Below are positions 35,345 through 45,709 of a stretch of DNA of 60,000 nt, in pieces. Source of the DNA: Takakia lepidozioides (Eukaryota > Streptophyta > Takakiopsida > Takakiales > Takakiaceae). Location: positions 13,208,001 through 13,268,000 of the forward strand of contig CM060733.1 of the NCBI GenBank assembly GCA_030704615.1, in the 5' to 3' direction. Under the pieces are notes generated by a model. It saw only the letters and a program-made list of their open reading frames with translations, did not search any database and was not told where the DNA came from. A program made the position numbers and the translations under genes. The first letter of the stretch is position 1. Each line of letters begins with the position of its first letter.

Positions 35345-35740
35345 CCATAACTCGAGACAGTCCCCAAGAGAGGATCTTTCACCATCACCAGTAACCATAC
35401 GGACACACCCTGTTTCTAAATTGGCAAAAACGATTAGCATCCCTTGCTGAACTTGCTGGCTAATGTGGAAATCACCACACATGGCCAGTTTTTCACTGCA
35501 GTAGCAGAGACCCACATCATAGTGTATGTCAGGAACATACCCGGCCCCCTTGTATATCCAACTCCATGTAGATCTCCCAGTTTGTGGGTGTGATCTATCC
35601 TCTGTAATGAATGTATGTACCCTGTTATTCACCTCAATCCAGATGCACCCTGGCTTCTTCACACCTGACTTTTGTCGCCTTTGCTATATCATCCCACCTT
35701 CCACAAGCGCATGTAACGTAGAATCCACACACTGACAGAT
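35345..35740 (-). pseudogene. DYW-type PPR protein C-terminus, degenerate
   Basis: On the minus strand, 35740-35690 reads YACGRWDDIAKA. A frame shift near 35680 then leads into SGVKKPGCIWIEVNNRVHTF, EDRSHPQTG, GYVPDIHYDV, CSEKLAMCGDFHISQQV. These match in order the E/E+ and DYW regions of plant organellar RNA-editing PPR proteins: GVKK-PGCSWIEV, SHP, GYVPD, HSEKLA and CGDCH. The zinc-binding CGDCH has become CGDFH, HSEKLA is CSEKLA, and the terminal DYW is not present (LGDCLELWM). No PPR repeats lie upstream. It is therefore a truncated, inactive relic of a cytidine-deaminase-like DYW domain, possibly a retrocopy fragment since no intron is seen. Confidence 0.7.
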
Positions 35741-36020
35741 GTACCAGTGAAGGAATTGGAAAGAAACCTTATAAGTCTGTGCTGCAACTGATATTGGCTA
35801 AACAGAGGTCGGGGGTGCTGGTGGAGTTTTCTTAACCTTGGATATTTAACACTAGAACTTCAGCTATGGACAAATTAATGTAACCAGATGTTCATTGCCT
35901 TTCTGGAAGGAGGCTTCAAAACTTAACACCGTCCTAAACCAGAGTTAATCATTCAGGATCGAATATATTACTATTCCTAACCTTTTCGTGGCTGTGGCTG
36001 TGCATGCTTTCCAGTCATAC

Positions 36021-36119
36021 CTCATGGCGGAATTCCACATGCATGTGAGGGACATTTGTCTTGTGGATGTCATTGCCCTCTGGACCCCTTTTGAAGTAGT
36101 CCTTTCCAATCCAATGTAA
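36021..36119 (-). CDS. Candidate orphan exon, unknown protein
   Basis: Reading minus from 36119, an acceptor (GGCAG) is followed by 33 open codons (LHWIGKDYFKRGPEGNDI and then HKTNVPHMHVEFRHE) and a good donor (GAG/GTATGAC). Length is a multiple of three. The peptide looks like real protein but I do not recognise the family and could not find flanking exons. It may be part of a decayed gene between 35.7 and 37.5 kb. Confidence 0.35.
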
Positions 36120-37361
36120 CTGCCTCCCCACCCCCCAGCATTACAGGCCCACCATTGAGACAGGTGAACAAAATAATTAAGTATACAAAAACTGTAGGAC
36201 AAGTCCAGGGGTTAATATTGAGCTAGATTGTATGCAGACTAATGGCTGCAAACAGCCAAAGAAAGACCACACATGGCTTCTAGGGAAGTTTCCTTTACAT
36301 GGGTGACAATGCTAAGCCCTAGTCTGTACAGGAAACAAGCTTGCAGAGAAAGGAAACAACAGACTTGTGTTGCTTTTGGTCCTCCTTGCCCAGCCTTAAA
36401 AGAGTCAAAGGACAATCCCTCCCACTTAAGCCTGAGAAAGAGATGCAATTAGTTCAAGCATTATGACTCAGGAAAGGTCCGTCCAAAAGATGACATGATC
36501 CATGAGAGATGGTTTCTGAAATAGTTGATATGTACTGTTTTGCTCAAAAGAGTCTGAAGTTCCTGAGAAAAAATTATAGTTCTACAACAATTACACATAG
36601 GGCTACTGATGAATACTTACTACCGTCCAGCAAAGAACTAGAAAAATCATGGGTGTTTCCGTACGAAGAAATGGCCCAGGTGCGAGGACTCACCTTAAGG
36701 GCATGGGAAAAGCCTGATTGATAGGCTGAGGTGTGTGCAATTTCACAAATATCACATGCACTCAGTTTCCACACCTGGTTCCACCAATCAGATTGACAAA
36801 GAACAATATAAAGCTGAAACTTGGGAAGTAGACAGTGGGGCCTTCAGAGTCTGACAGTCAGGAAGGCCCACGTTGGCAGCTCTGTGTGTACATACTTAGC
36901 ATATCTTCTTTTAAAGCTACTAAACAATTGAAAATAGCATGGAGAGATTGACAGAATGCTGTGCTGTCACTAGAATGAAGAGAATTGACATGGATTTGCA
37001 TGACCTGAACCATGCATACCAACCATTTCACATGTGAACAAGAATTAGTTTATGGTAATTCTCTATTCCATACATTACAAATTACCTATACAATACCACC
37101 AAAGTTTAGGATGGAATACCTGGGTGGCAATGCTGTCCTTGCAAAGAACATGGGAAAAGGGTTGCGATGGTAGTTTAAAAAGAGCGAGTTGTTGCTAAGA
37201 GGTGACATGGCCAGTCCAATCTGGAGAAATGGCACACTGCTTTAAATGTACAGATGGCAAGACAGGAGAGAGCAACTAAACTACTACAACACCCAGAAAC
37301 AAAATGGAAATGGCTTAAAAATAGGAAGGGAGGAAGGTAAGACCTGTGCAAGGAAGTACAG

Positions 37362-37466
37362 GTACTGGAGTCCATGAGACTTGCGGAGATTATTTCCATG
37401 GGCTATGCTATGTGCCAACAAAAAGGTGGCGGCCAGATGGTCGAGATCTCCCGCCTACTCATCCAA
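37362..37466 (+). CDS. Candidate orphan exon, unknown protein
   Basis: Acceptor TACAG, 35 open codons (VLESMRLAEIISMGYAMC, then QQKGGGQMVEISRLLIQ), and a strong donor (CAA/GTAAGAG). Composition and the helix-like pattern suggest genuine coding sequence. No family is recognised and no partner exon was found, so this is a weak call. Confidence 0.3.
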
Positions 37467-37930
37467 GTAAGAGTATTAAAGCAGGAACTTGTAGCAGAAA
37501 TAGCAGAATCAAGATCCCCTGTTTTGGCAAGAAGGGAATCAAGACTAATTAGGTGAAAGCAGTATGACAATTGCTAGTTTCAGAAATTGTCTACCTCGCC
37601 CGAATGTGGCCGAAACTTGATGTCATTCCTTTGGACTCGCGCAGCTGCACAGCGATTACAGTACAACTCAGTGGTAATGTTCACTCAGTATTGGCTCTCA
37701 CTGGCAAGTCTATCATTACCCTTCCTTGGTGAATACTCCTCCGAAGAATCTGGTAAGGGATGAGAAAGAATAGAACCCAAACAGACAGGGGAAAGATGAA
37801 GAAGACACACCAATTCAGCACTTCAGGACTTGAGATTAAAAATCAATCCAATGGTCTGTCCCCCTCACCCTCCAGGCCTGGAGCTCCACAGTGGACATTG
37901 CGATTAGAACCATGACCAGAATTTCGTGTC

Positions 37931-38990
37931 ATGGCAGCTACCTCTGCATTCGCCCAGTTGGGGATTAACCAAGACCTCAATCGAAAGGACTTCCTTTGTG
38001 GCTTATGTCTGAAGTCTGGCGATTCTAAACTTCTCAGTGTTAACCAAAAGAGCTTCCAGCTTATCAGCCATACTGAAAGCAGACTACAACCACCAAACTT
38101 ACGAGCAGCTTGGAAATAACTGGGGCCAAACTACTTTCATGCCCTGGTGTGAGGACAGCAAGCTAGTGATACCACCAGCCACAACCACCGTTGCCTGTTT
38201 GATAAAAAGGAGAAAATTTGTCATTCTTCAAGCAACCGACACACAACATCGTTTGCGCCTGCAGCAGATGGTAATACTCTGCAGGGGTGTGTTTTCTTAA
38301 CCCGCCAAATTAAAGGGCCACCCTCTTTAGTGGTCTGTCCCCTTTTGACTTGAATGGATGAATGGAGCGGATGATTATTCAAACTATAAAATGGACCTAG
38401 GGGACCATCCTCTCGTTAATTTCTCACAAGTTTTCCTGCAAATGGCATCTCTCGCATCTCACAAGGCTGCGTTGGAAGCTAGGGTGCGCGGAAAATATGT
38501 GGTGAACACTTCTCACGAAGTTGCAATGGAAGCAAAGATGCATTTGGACTATCTCTTTAAGACGGGTCGACATTTCCCGGGATCTCACAAGGCCTCCGGG
38601 GGATGGATCGGATCTGTCAAGACAAAGTCAAAGAAGTCCAGAGCTAAGCGCTTCTTCAAGGCTCTCTTGCCGGGTTCCACTTCTTCGGGAGCTCACAAGG
38701 TCTCCGGGGAACGGGGCGAAGGCCAGGGAAAGTCAAAGAAGAGCGCCGCTAAACTGTCCCTAAAGTCTCTTTTGGCGGGTACCACTTCCTCCGGATCTCA
38801 CAAGGCCTCGGTGGAACTTGGGGAAGCCAAGAGAAGTTCTAATAAGGGGCAGGTGGGGCACATGAAGACGCCACCTCCTGCTCCAGTGACCCCGTAAGGG
38901 CCTTCACAAAAAAAAAAAACAAAACAATAAGGGTCCAATTTGGACCCACCCACGCCAAATTTTTCATTTTTTCAACAACATTCTAAGTAC
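37931..38990 (+). repeat. SHKA-motif repeat element, right copy (most complete)
   Basis: From about 37985 it matches the left copy (4730-4023, inverted), and from about 38395 to 38975 the middle copy (34950-34460, inverted). Common parts are a non-coding lead, the SHKA-motif reading frame, the segment CTCCTGCTCCAGTGACCCCG, an A-rich run, a GGGTCC...GGACCC palindrome and CACGCCAAATTTTTC. Ends differ between copies, and neither terminal repeats nor a target duplication is visible. The family could be a non-autonomous transposon or a dispersed gene family. Confidence 0.7.
38358..38897 (+). CDS. 179-codon SHKA-motif protein, unknown family
   Basis: The frame is intact from ATG to the TAA after PPPAPVTP. 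It is rich in Lys, Ser and Gly and has five spaced copies of a short motif: SHKAALEAR (about residue 34), SHEVAMEAK (52), GSHKASGG (75), GAHKVSGE (111) and GSHKASVE (147). The last three sit in repeats of about 36 residues of the form KSxxKxxxKxLLxGxTSSG-x-HKxS. No domain, signal peptide or membrane segment is recognised. An alternative start is MASLASHKAAL at about residue 29. Two broken copies elsewhere in the window keep the same frame layout. It may be the product of a mobile element or a lineage-specific basic protein; function is unknown. Confidence 0.4.
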   Translation: MNGADDYSNYKMDLGDHPLVNFSQVFLQMASLASHKAALEARVRGKYVVNTSHEVAMEAKMHLDYLFKTGRHFPGSHKASGGWIGSVKTKSKKSRAKRFFKALLPGSTSSGAHKVSGERGEGQGKSKKSAAKLSLKSLLAGTTSSGSHKASVELGEAKRSSNKGQVGHMKTPPPAPVTP

Positions 38991-38999
38991 CCTGTTACC

Positions 39000-41470
39000 A
39001 GCTCTCTCTCTCTCTCTCCCTCTCTCCGGTTCACCCTCCAATCCCTCACTGTGGATATGCAATTTGTACCACCTAGGCTCAATGGAATCCTTTCTCTTTT
39101 TCTCTCTCCCTCTGGTCCCTCAATGGCTGCAAGGCTACGGCAAACCACGTCTTATGAGTACATTCTCTCCCTCTGGTTGTAGTGCAATCCCTCAGCCGTG
39201 TATCTGCATTCGCAGTTTGCAGACGATGAGCAGCTACATAAGGAGTGGGAGGCAGCAAAGATGGCTGACAAAATTCGTCTAGCCGAGTACCTTTTGGCCG
39301 TAACTCGTGTCAAAGTGGATCCAAGTGCACTTTTTGACACACAAATCAAGCGTATCCACGAGTATTGGGTGTCATCTACCGTTACAAGAAGATTAAGGTA
39401 TCTATGTCAAATTATTTCTTAACCTGGATTTCCGTACATTGAAATGAGTTTTGCTGCACACTTTTTTGTAATTGCTCCTTTGGATGAAGATTCTCCTTTG
39501 GTGTAGAGCATAGAGAGCCTGACATGTGGGATTATATTATGGTATTCATGGGCACACAGCAATGACGAGTCGTACAGGGATTAGCGTAGTTGGAAATCAT
39601 GCCTTCAGCGATAGCATGTCTTTTTACCTTCCAGAGAGATGGTGGTCCAGTTTGACAATGAGGGCAATGTTGCATAAGGAGAATTGTTTGTCTGTGGCCA
39701 TGATGGCAGCTATACCTGATGGTTGGAATTGCCTGACTCCATTCCTTTCCAAATGAGATCACAAGTGATTGAGTATTCATCTTTTTATTCGAATGGTCTA
39801 TGTCGGGGTTGGTGTTTGCATAAGCAGAGAGTTGAGGAGGTAGTTTTACATGTATGCGTGGATATGTACAGGAGATGAACCCAGAAGAGAGGCAGAAGGT
39901 AGTCCCCCGTGTTTCGATGTTTGGAGGCAAGGCATTTGCCACATATGCCCAAGCAAAACGGATTGTCAAGCTCGTGACTGACGTTGGTGCGGTTGTCAAC
40001 AACGATCCAGATATTGGTGATCTACTCAAGGTTTGGATCTGAATCCACATCACAAGTCTGTCTGAATAGATTGCCTTTGGACTGTCAATTCCCCTGGCAT
40101 CATAGTCAGCTTGCTCTTGGAACTTTTGGCAACAACGCGAATGCGATCTTGGAAGCGTTAGATTCTGAAATCCAATGGTGTACACCTTAGACATGGGAAT
40201 CTGAAATCGTCCTGCTGCATATCCACCGAGTACCCACATCAATGCGTCAACCATGTGTCTGAGCAGGTTTACTTATGATGTGAAAACTCTGGCTCTCTTT
40301 ATACCTACCCACCCTGCCTTTCCCTTCCCTGTCGCTGCTGTAGGCGTTCACAGAGTACATCCCCTGCTGGCAAAATTAGTGTGGCAACTAACACTGTTTC
40401 TGTGTTTGAGACCAGGTCGGTCGTCTATGTGCCCAACTATAATGTCACAGCAGCGGAGCTTATGATTCCAGCCAGTGAGTTGTCACAGCATATCAGTACA
40501 GCTGGCATGGAGGCCAGTGGCACAAGCAACATGAAGTTTGCACTCAACGGTTGCCTTATAATTGGCACTCTCGATGGTGCTAATGTTGAGAGTCGGGAGG
40601 AGATTGGCCCTGAAAATTTCTTCCTGTTTGCTGTCAAAGCAGACGATGTGCCACGGTTGCGGAAGGAGAGAGAGGCAGGACATGTGAGACCAAAATCTTT
40701 TTCTCTTTCAGTCATGGACAGAAATTGGTGGGTCCATAACCTCTCCCACCTTCTTACCCCTTCTTAGAGCCATTGATTGGGCAGTCCCTGGGTACAAACA
40801 TGGTGTAGGGATTTTCCATCTTTTGTGTTGTTGTTGTTTATGACCTGCGTGAGGATACAAAGCTCACTTTGTGGTTTTGTTGTCCATATTCCAGTTTACC
40901 CCAGACCCACGCTTCCAGCAAACTAAGGAGTTGATCCGGGACAAGGTGTTTGGGGACTTTGATTACACTCCCCTGTTGGACTCACTGGAAGGTAACAGTG
41001 GGTATGGCCGTGGCGATTATTTTCTGGTGGGGGTGGACTTCGCTGGTTACATAGAAGCCCAAGTGGAGGTTGACGAAGCTTACATGTAAGTCAAAAATTC
41101 CTTTGCTTTTGGTTTTGTTTCCTCTCTCTTGTTTTTTCCATTTTGTCCCATAAAGCTCTTTGAGCTTTCTGCGGACGTTATAAAGTACCGTTTCATTTAT
41201 TTGACAGCTGACATGCGAAACATAGGAAACACACAATCTCTATATTCAGAGTGAAGTGGGGTCTGAAGAGGCATTTTATCTACGTTAGCAGTCCCAATTG
41301 GGACCACATACACAGATTTTACATTTGGAAAACAAAGAACCTCATGATGCAGAAGAATTTGAGATTCTTCGAAGATATAGGATCAGGACAAATCTGCAGA
41401 CGTCAAGTTATGGAAACATAGAAGCCATCCAATATGTAGGCAGAGGAAATGTTGAGGGCAGAGAAGTGTG
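39000..41470 (+). pseudogene. Partial alpha-glucan phosphorylase pseudogene (exons 11-14), inverted copy
   Basis: The plus strand repeats the minus-strand interval from about 9740 to 6650, including introns. Exon 11 lies at 39218-39398, exon 12 at 39872-40030, exon 13 at about 40416-40684 and exon 14 at 40895-41085. Exon 12 differs from its source by 6 of 159 bases by my count. Exon 11 has lost 22 bases after HEY (near 39364), removing KRQLLNI and shifting the frame. Exon 13 has four extra bases right after the acceptor. Exons 1-10 and 15 are missing. The cofactor motif [12 protein letters not shown] is still intact in exon 13. It cannot make phosphorylase. As introns are kept, it arose by DNA duplication, not by retrocopying. 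Confidence 0.92.
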
Positions 41471-41539
41471 ATTAACCAGTCACCCTATTATGGAAAGGAG
41501 TTTTGGCTCTCTCACTCCCTCTCTCTCTCTATCCTCTCT

Positions 41540-44440
41540 TCAAGGCTGAGTACGTCCAGGCCTTGCAAGAGGCTCTCCCTCATTTTGTCCAATCGCTCCA
41601 AGAACTTCAGTCTCGCTCTGATAACGCAAGAAATGAAGTCGAAAGAGCAGTGGACTCTTGGGAGAGTTTCGTTTCCTCCGTGGCTGACAAGATCATTGGG
41701 AGGAAACTAATTGTCTGCGGTAGAGCTGTTAATTGGTGGACCAATGAGATAGCTGAGAGACGAGCCCTCTAGAAAGAGTGCTGCAATTTGAAAACCAACA
41801 GAGAATTGTGGGCGAGGTACTACCAGCTCCGTAAAGATGTCAATCAGCTTGTTAGGTCTCAGAAGAAATTATACTGGGACAAGTTATACAGTGAAATAAA
41901 CTCAAACCACCATGGTGGTAATGACAAGAAATTCTGGTTGGCCCTTCAACGTTTGTACAAGCCGAAAAACGGTCAGCAAGTACAAGCGCTGAAGACTACT
42001 AAAGGTGCAGTGGTGACTTCATCGGTTGACATTGTCAAAACCTTTGAAACTCACTACAGTATCCTTGGCAGAACTTCTAGGTCTAACAGTGAGGGGTCTT
42101 CTGCTGAATGGAGGGACACAGTTGGAAAAACTGTTCCTATGATTCAAAACAGCCCTGATGAACTGGAGTATATTTCAATGGCTTATAACGCTCCCATTAG
42201 TTCTTCTGAGATTGTGGAAGCAATTGAACATTTAAATGGATATAAAGCTGGTGGACCTGATGGTATTGTCAACGAGCTTATCAAGCACGGTGGCGATCCC
42301 ATGATAGAGGCCCTAGTTTCTCCTCTTTAACCTTATCTGGAAGACTGAAATGATCCCCTTTCGCTGGCGACAGGGGGTTATTGTCAATCTATACAAGAAG
42401 GGTGACAGAGAAGAACCGGGGAACTACCGTGGCATCACACTCCTCAATGCTGTTGGCAAGACATTCTGCAGAGTTATAAGTACTCGTCTCGAGGTTGATC
42501 TGGAGTCTAGAGGTTGTTTCCACGAAGGCCGAGCTGGCTTTCGGCGAAACAGGGGCTGTGTGGATCATATCTTCACTCTAAGCCAGATTATCCAGGGAAG
42601 GAAAAAAGAAGGGAAACCCACTTATGTTTTTTCCTGGATGTCAAAAAGGCTTATGACACAGTGTGGAGAGATGGCCTATGGTTCCGCCTCTGGTCTTGTG
42701 GGATCAAGGGAAAGATGTGGAGAGTTGTCCACAACTTGTATGCTCACACCAAAAGCTGTGTCACTGTTAACAGACAGAAGTCCAACTTCTTTGACATAGA
42801 CCAAGGTGTAGCTCAAGGATGTACTCTCTCCCTCTGCTCATTAATGTTTTCATCAATCAACTCCTCGAGGATGTGGAAAGTGAGGGATTTGGGTTAAGGG
42901 GGGGGATACCACCATACCAGCCCTTATGTTTGCGGATGACTTCGCAGGCATAGGGGAGACTCCAACCAATCTCCAGGAGTTGATTGATTGCGCGAAGAGA
43001 TACTTTGATCTTTGGGGGCTAGAGGCTAATGTCAGCAAATGTGCAGTGGTAGCATTCAACGACAGAGGAGAGGGAGGAAGTGATCTTAAGTGGCAGTGGG
43101 GTAGCCAAGAGATCCCGGTCCTCCCGTCCTACACTTACCTGGGCGTTGAGTTTTCCTCCAATTGTAATTGGGATGCACATATCCGGAAAGTTGTTCAAAC
43201 TGGCAAGGGCAAAGCTCTGGGGCTCACTAAATTTTTCCACTGCAGAGGGGTCAACTCTGAGGTTAAGAAAACCATGCTTTGTCGCATTATTAGACCTGCC
43301 TTGGAGTACGGATCTGCTATATGGTGATAACTCCAACCAGGCTAAGTCTCTAGAATCCATTCAAGTGGGGGTGCTTAAGGAGTGTATGTCAGCATGCTCC
43401 AAAACAGCCAATGTGGCTGTTCGGGGTGAGTTTGGCATTCCGTCCTTAAGCTCCCGACGAGATGAATTCAAGGTCTGATGGTGGGGTCAGCTGCAACATA
43501 TGCCAACACCAGATATCCTAAGTTAATCGACTCTATATCTTGGAAACAGGACCGCCCTGTCAAACAGGCCAAGTCCTGGCAGAAGAGAGTAGAAGAGATT
43601 CTCAAGGACCTGGACCTGGATCCGCAAGTCTTGACCCTGCTGGATAAATCTGACTTAGAGGCTGTAGTGTCCAAAGCCATGTCTGTTGCCATGAGATTGT
43701 CTGATGAAAATGAAGTTAGGCAGAAAACTTCCCTGAACTTGTTTCCAGTCAGTGACATGGGGGAGGACATTTTGGATGACCTCAAGGGTCTACCCACTCT
43801 CGGCACTAGACTGAAATTTAAACTCAGGCAGGAAGCCTACCTTTGAACAGCAGCAAACAGAAGCAGAGAGGAAAGGGAGAGTGCAATGCCCGTTGTGTGG
43901 GCAATCTGAAGACAGTATTTCATTTTCTGATACACTGTCTGGGGGTTCTCTCACAAAGAGACGCTCTCTTCAAATCTATCAAGGGAATGTGCCTGTACCC
44001 CTGTTTACCAACTTTGAAAAGTCTCGAGGCTGAGCCAAAAGCCCAGGCCCTCCTGAGGCCTAGTTTTTGGGCAAATCACCCACACAGCAGATTGATGCTT
44101 GTGTGAAGGGATTCTAGAGGATATCTGGAAAACCCGGATTATTCTATATATGGAGGTAAGTCTTACTACCAACGTCAGCCCTGACAGAGGTAGGTTCTGT
44201 CCCTTTTGTTTCCCGCTCAACTGGGCGCGGGGGTCAATGGCCACAAGGCTACGGCAAACAACGTCTTATGAGTACAATCTCTCCTCTTTTCTAGAGGATA
44301 CCTGGAAAACTCAGATCAATTGTCTGTTTCAATGTAAGTCATACTACCGGTGGCAGCCCATCCTTTGCTCGTCAAGGGCAGGAGCTGATTTAGCCCTCTA
44401 TACAGGATCACTTGAATCAGGTTTTTTGGTGATTGGGATA
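41540..44440 (+). mobile_element. Non-LTR retrotransposon LINE-A, 5'-truncated, reverse transcriptase region
   Basis: The plus strand encodes, in several shifted frames, the linker and reverse transcriptase of a LINE: LNGYKAGGPDGIVNELIKHG, EEPGNYRGITLLNAVGKTF, RAGFRRNRGCVDHIF, FFLDVKKAYDTVW (motif A aspartate), QGVAQGCTLS (motif B), LMFADDFAGIG (motif C FADD), LEANVSKCAVVAFN and YTYLGVEFS. A Cys/His-rich C-terminus follows (FLIHC near 43945). Breaks occur near 41770 (stop), 42330, 42635, 42830, 43325, 43478 and 43846. No endonuclease domain is present; the element starts within the post-endonuclease linker. The 3' region (44100-44440) has a tandem unit with GGTCAATGGCCACAAGGC and CTTATGAGTACAATCTCTC. 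It is an inactive copy sitting in the duplicated phosphorylase intron. Confidence 0.9.
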
Positions 44441-44524
44441 GGTTAATTCATAGAAAGAGAGAAAGAAAATCCCCCAAAAGAATCGGACATGTATTTTTCC
44501 TTTTCATCTGACTCAAGCAATCAC

Positions 44525-44960
44525 TAAACATCTCTCTATCATCTTCGCACTTTTCGACAGGTGCGGCAAACTCTCTCGTGTTCCGAGCTACTACTGGTTT
44601 CGATATGCAGTGAAGTTTTTCCTCTCTTTGGTGGATGTTTTAAGCTTCTCTCTCTTTCTTTCTCACTCTTGCTTCTGAGTCACCTCTTTATCACTTGGCC
44701 CCAGGTCATTGCAACAAGTATGTCAAAGCATGGTGTCACAATCCTAACCACCAACTACGTCTACTCTCTTTCCTGGCCCCCTCATTTTCACTTCTTCAAT
44801 GCATATCGCAGCTGCTCACACATGAAAGGTGGCCATATTTCAGTGATGAATGTCACCACCTTCAATTGTGTGCACCTCTATACTGATGCTTATGTCTCGG
44901 GTTCATCTTTTTTTTTTTTGAATCATGCTGGAACGTGGTGTGCAATGAGCCTATGAGAGA
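44525..44960 (+). repeat. Repeat block A, right copy (inverted partner at 2095-2535)
   Basis: This matches the reverse complement of 2095-2535 from TCTCTATCATCTTCGCAC to GCAATGAGCCTATGAG with scattered differences and a small indel around 44755-44780. No credible gene product is encoded. Confidence 0.7.
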
Positions 44961-45709
44961 AAGATGTACTCATAAGACTTTGTTTTCTGTGGCCTATGAG
45001 GGAGAGAGAAACTGAGAGAGGGAGAGAGAGAGAGATGGGGGTTTGAGAGATGAATGAATGTGGGTGTAGCCATATGACTCAATGAAGAGAAGAGGAGGGG
45101 CAGCACTGGCTGAGAAGCATCTACGTGGGGCTGATGGCTCGCACCACCAGAGCTGCTGTCAGGGCCTTTTTCCGTGATTCAAGGTTTGAAGGTATGTGCA
45201 AATCTCTCTTCTCCCTTGTTTGTGGACGGAGAAACCGTCCCACTGAACATGCCAAAAAATGCTGACAGAGCACCTGTCATGCACCTACTGCTGCATATGG
45301 GGCAACGCAACAGCTTCTGACAAGCCACACTTCATCCTTGGCTGCATAGCAATACATTGCAGCCACCTCTGCTGGTTGTTCAAGTTTTAGTAACCAGGCA
45401 TCCCTGATGCTAGGCAATGAGTAATCTTTTGATCATCAACCGCGTGCCCTGACATAAGGTTTGTGTTACAAATATATCTATGTGAGACCTAGTAGACTCT
45501 GAACTCACATTTGCGAGGTAACCAAAGATTAAACAATAGCCACATCCAAGGTAAATGCAGTCTCATCACTCAGAGAGTCAATCCAAGTGAGCAAGATCAG
45601 CTCCTGCCCAGCAGTTATGAAGTTGCAAATAATACAGTTGCTGACCACAAGCACCTTACTGTGTCTGTACATCCCAGGTTTGAATGAAAGATGGGTCCAC
45701 GTGTATGCC
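44961..45709. other. No gene; GA-rich tract and degenerate LINE-A tail
   Basis: GATGTACTCATAAGAC at 44964-44980 is a minus-strand LINE-A terminus, followed by GA-rich sequence (45000-45035). 45130-45195 could encode a short exon starting MARTTRAAVRAFFRDSRFE with a GTATGTGC donor, but I found no continuation. Confidence 0.4.

Noticed and set aside
38937-38960. GGGTCC...GGACCC palindrome as a terminator hairpin
   Set aside because: This is eukaryotic nuclear DNA; the palindrome is just a conserved feature of the SHKA repeat.
39532-40254. 240-codon minus-strand ORF
   Set aside because: It lies antisense to the phosphorylase pseudogene exon 12 and its introns; it is a shadow frame with no homology.
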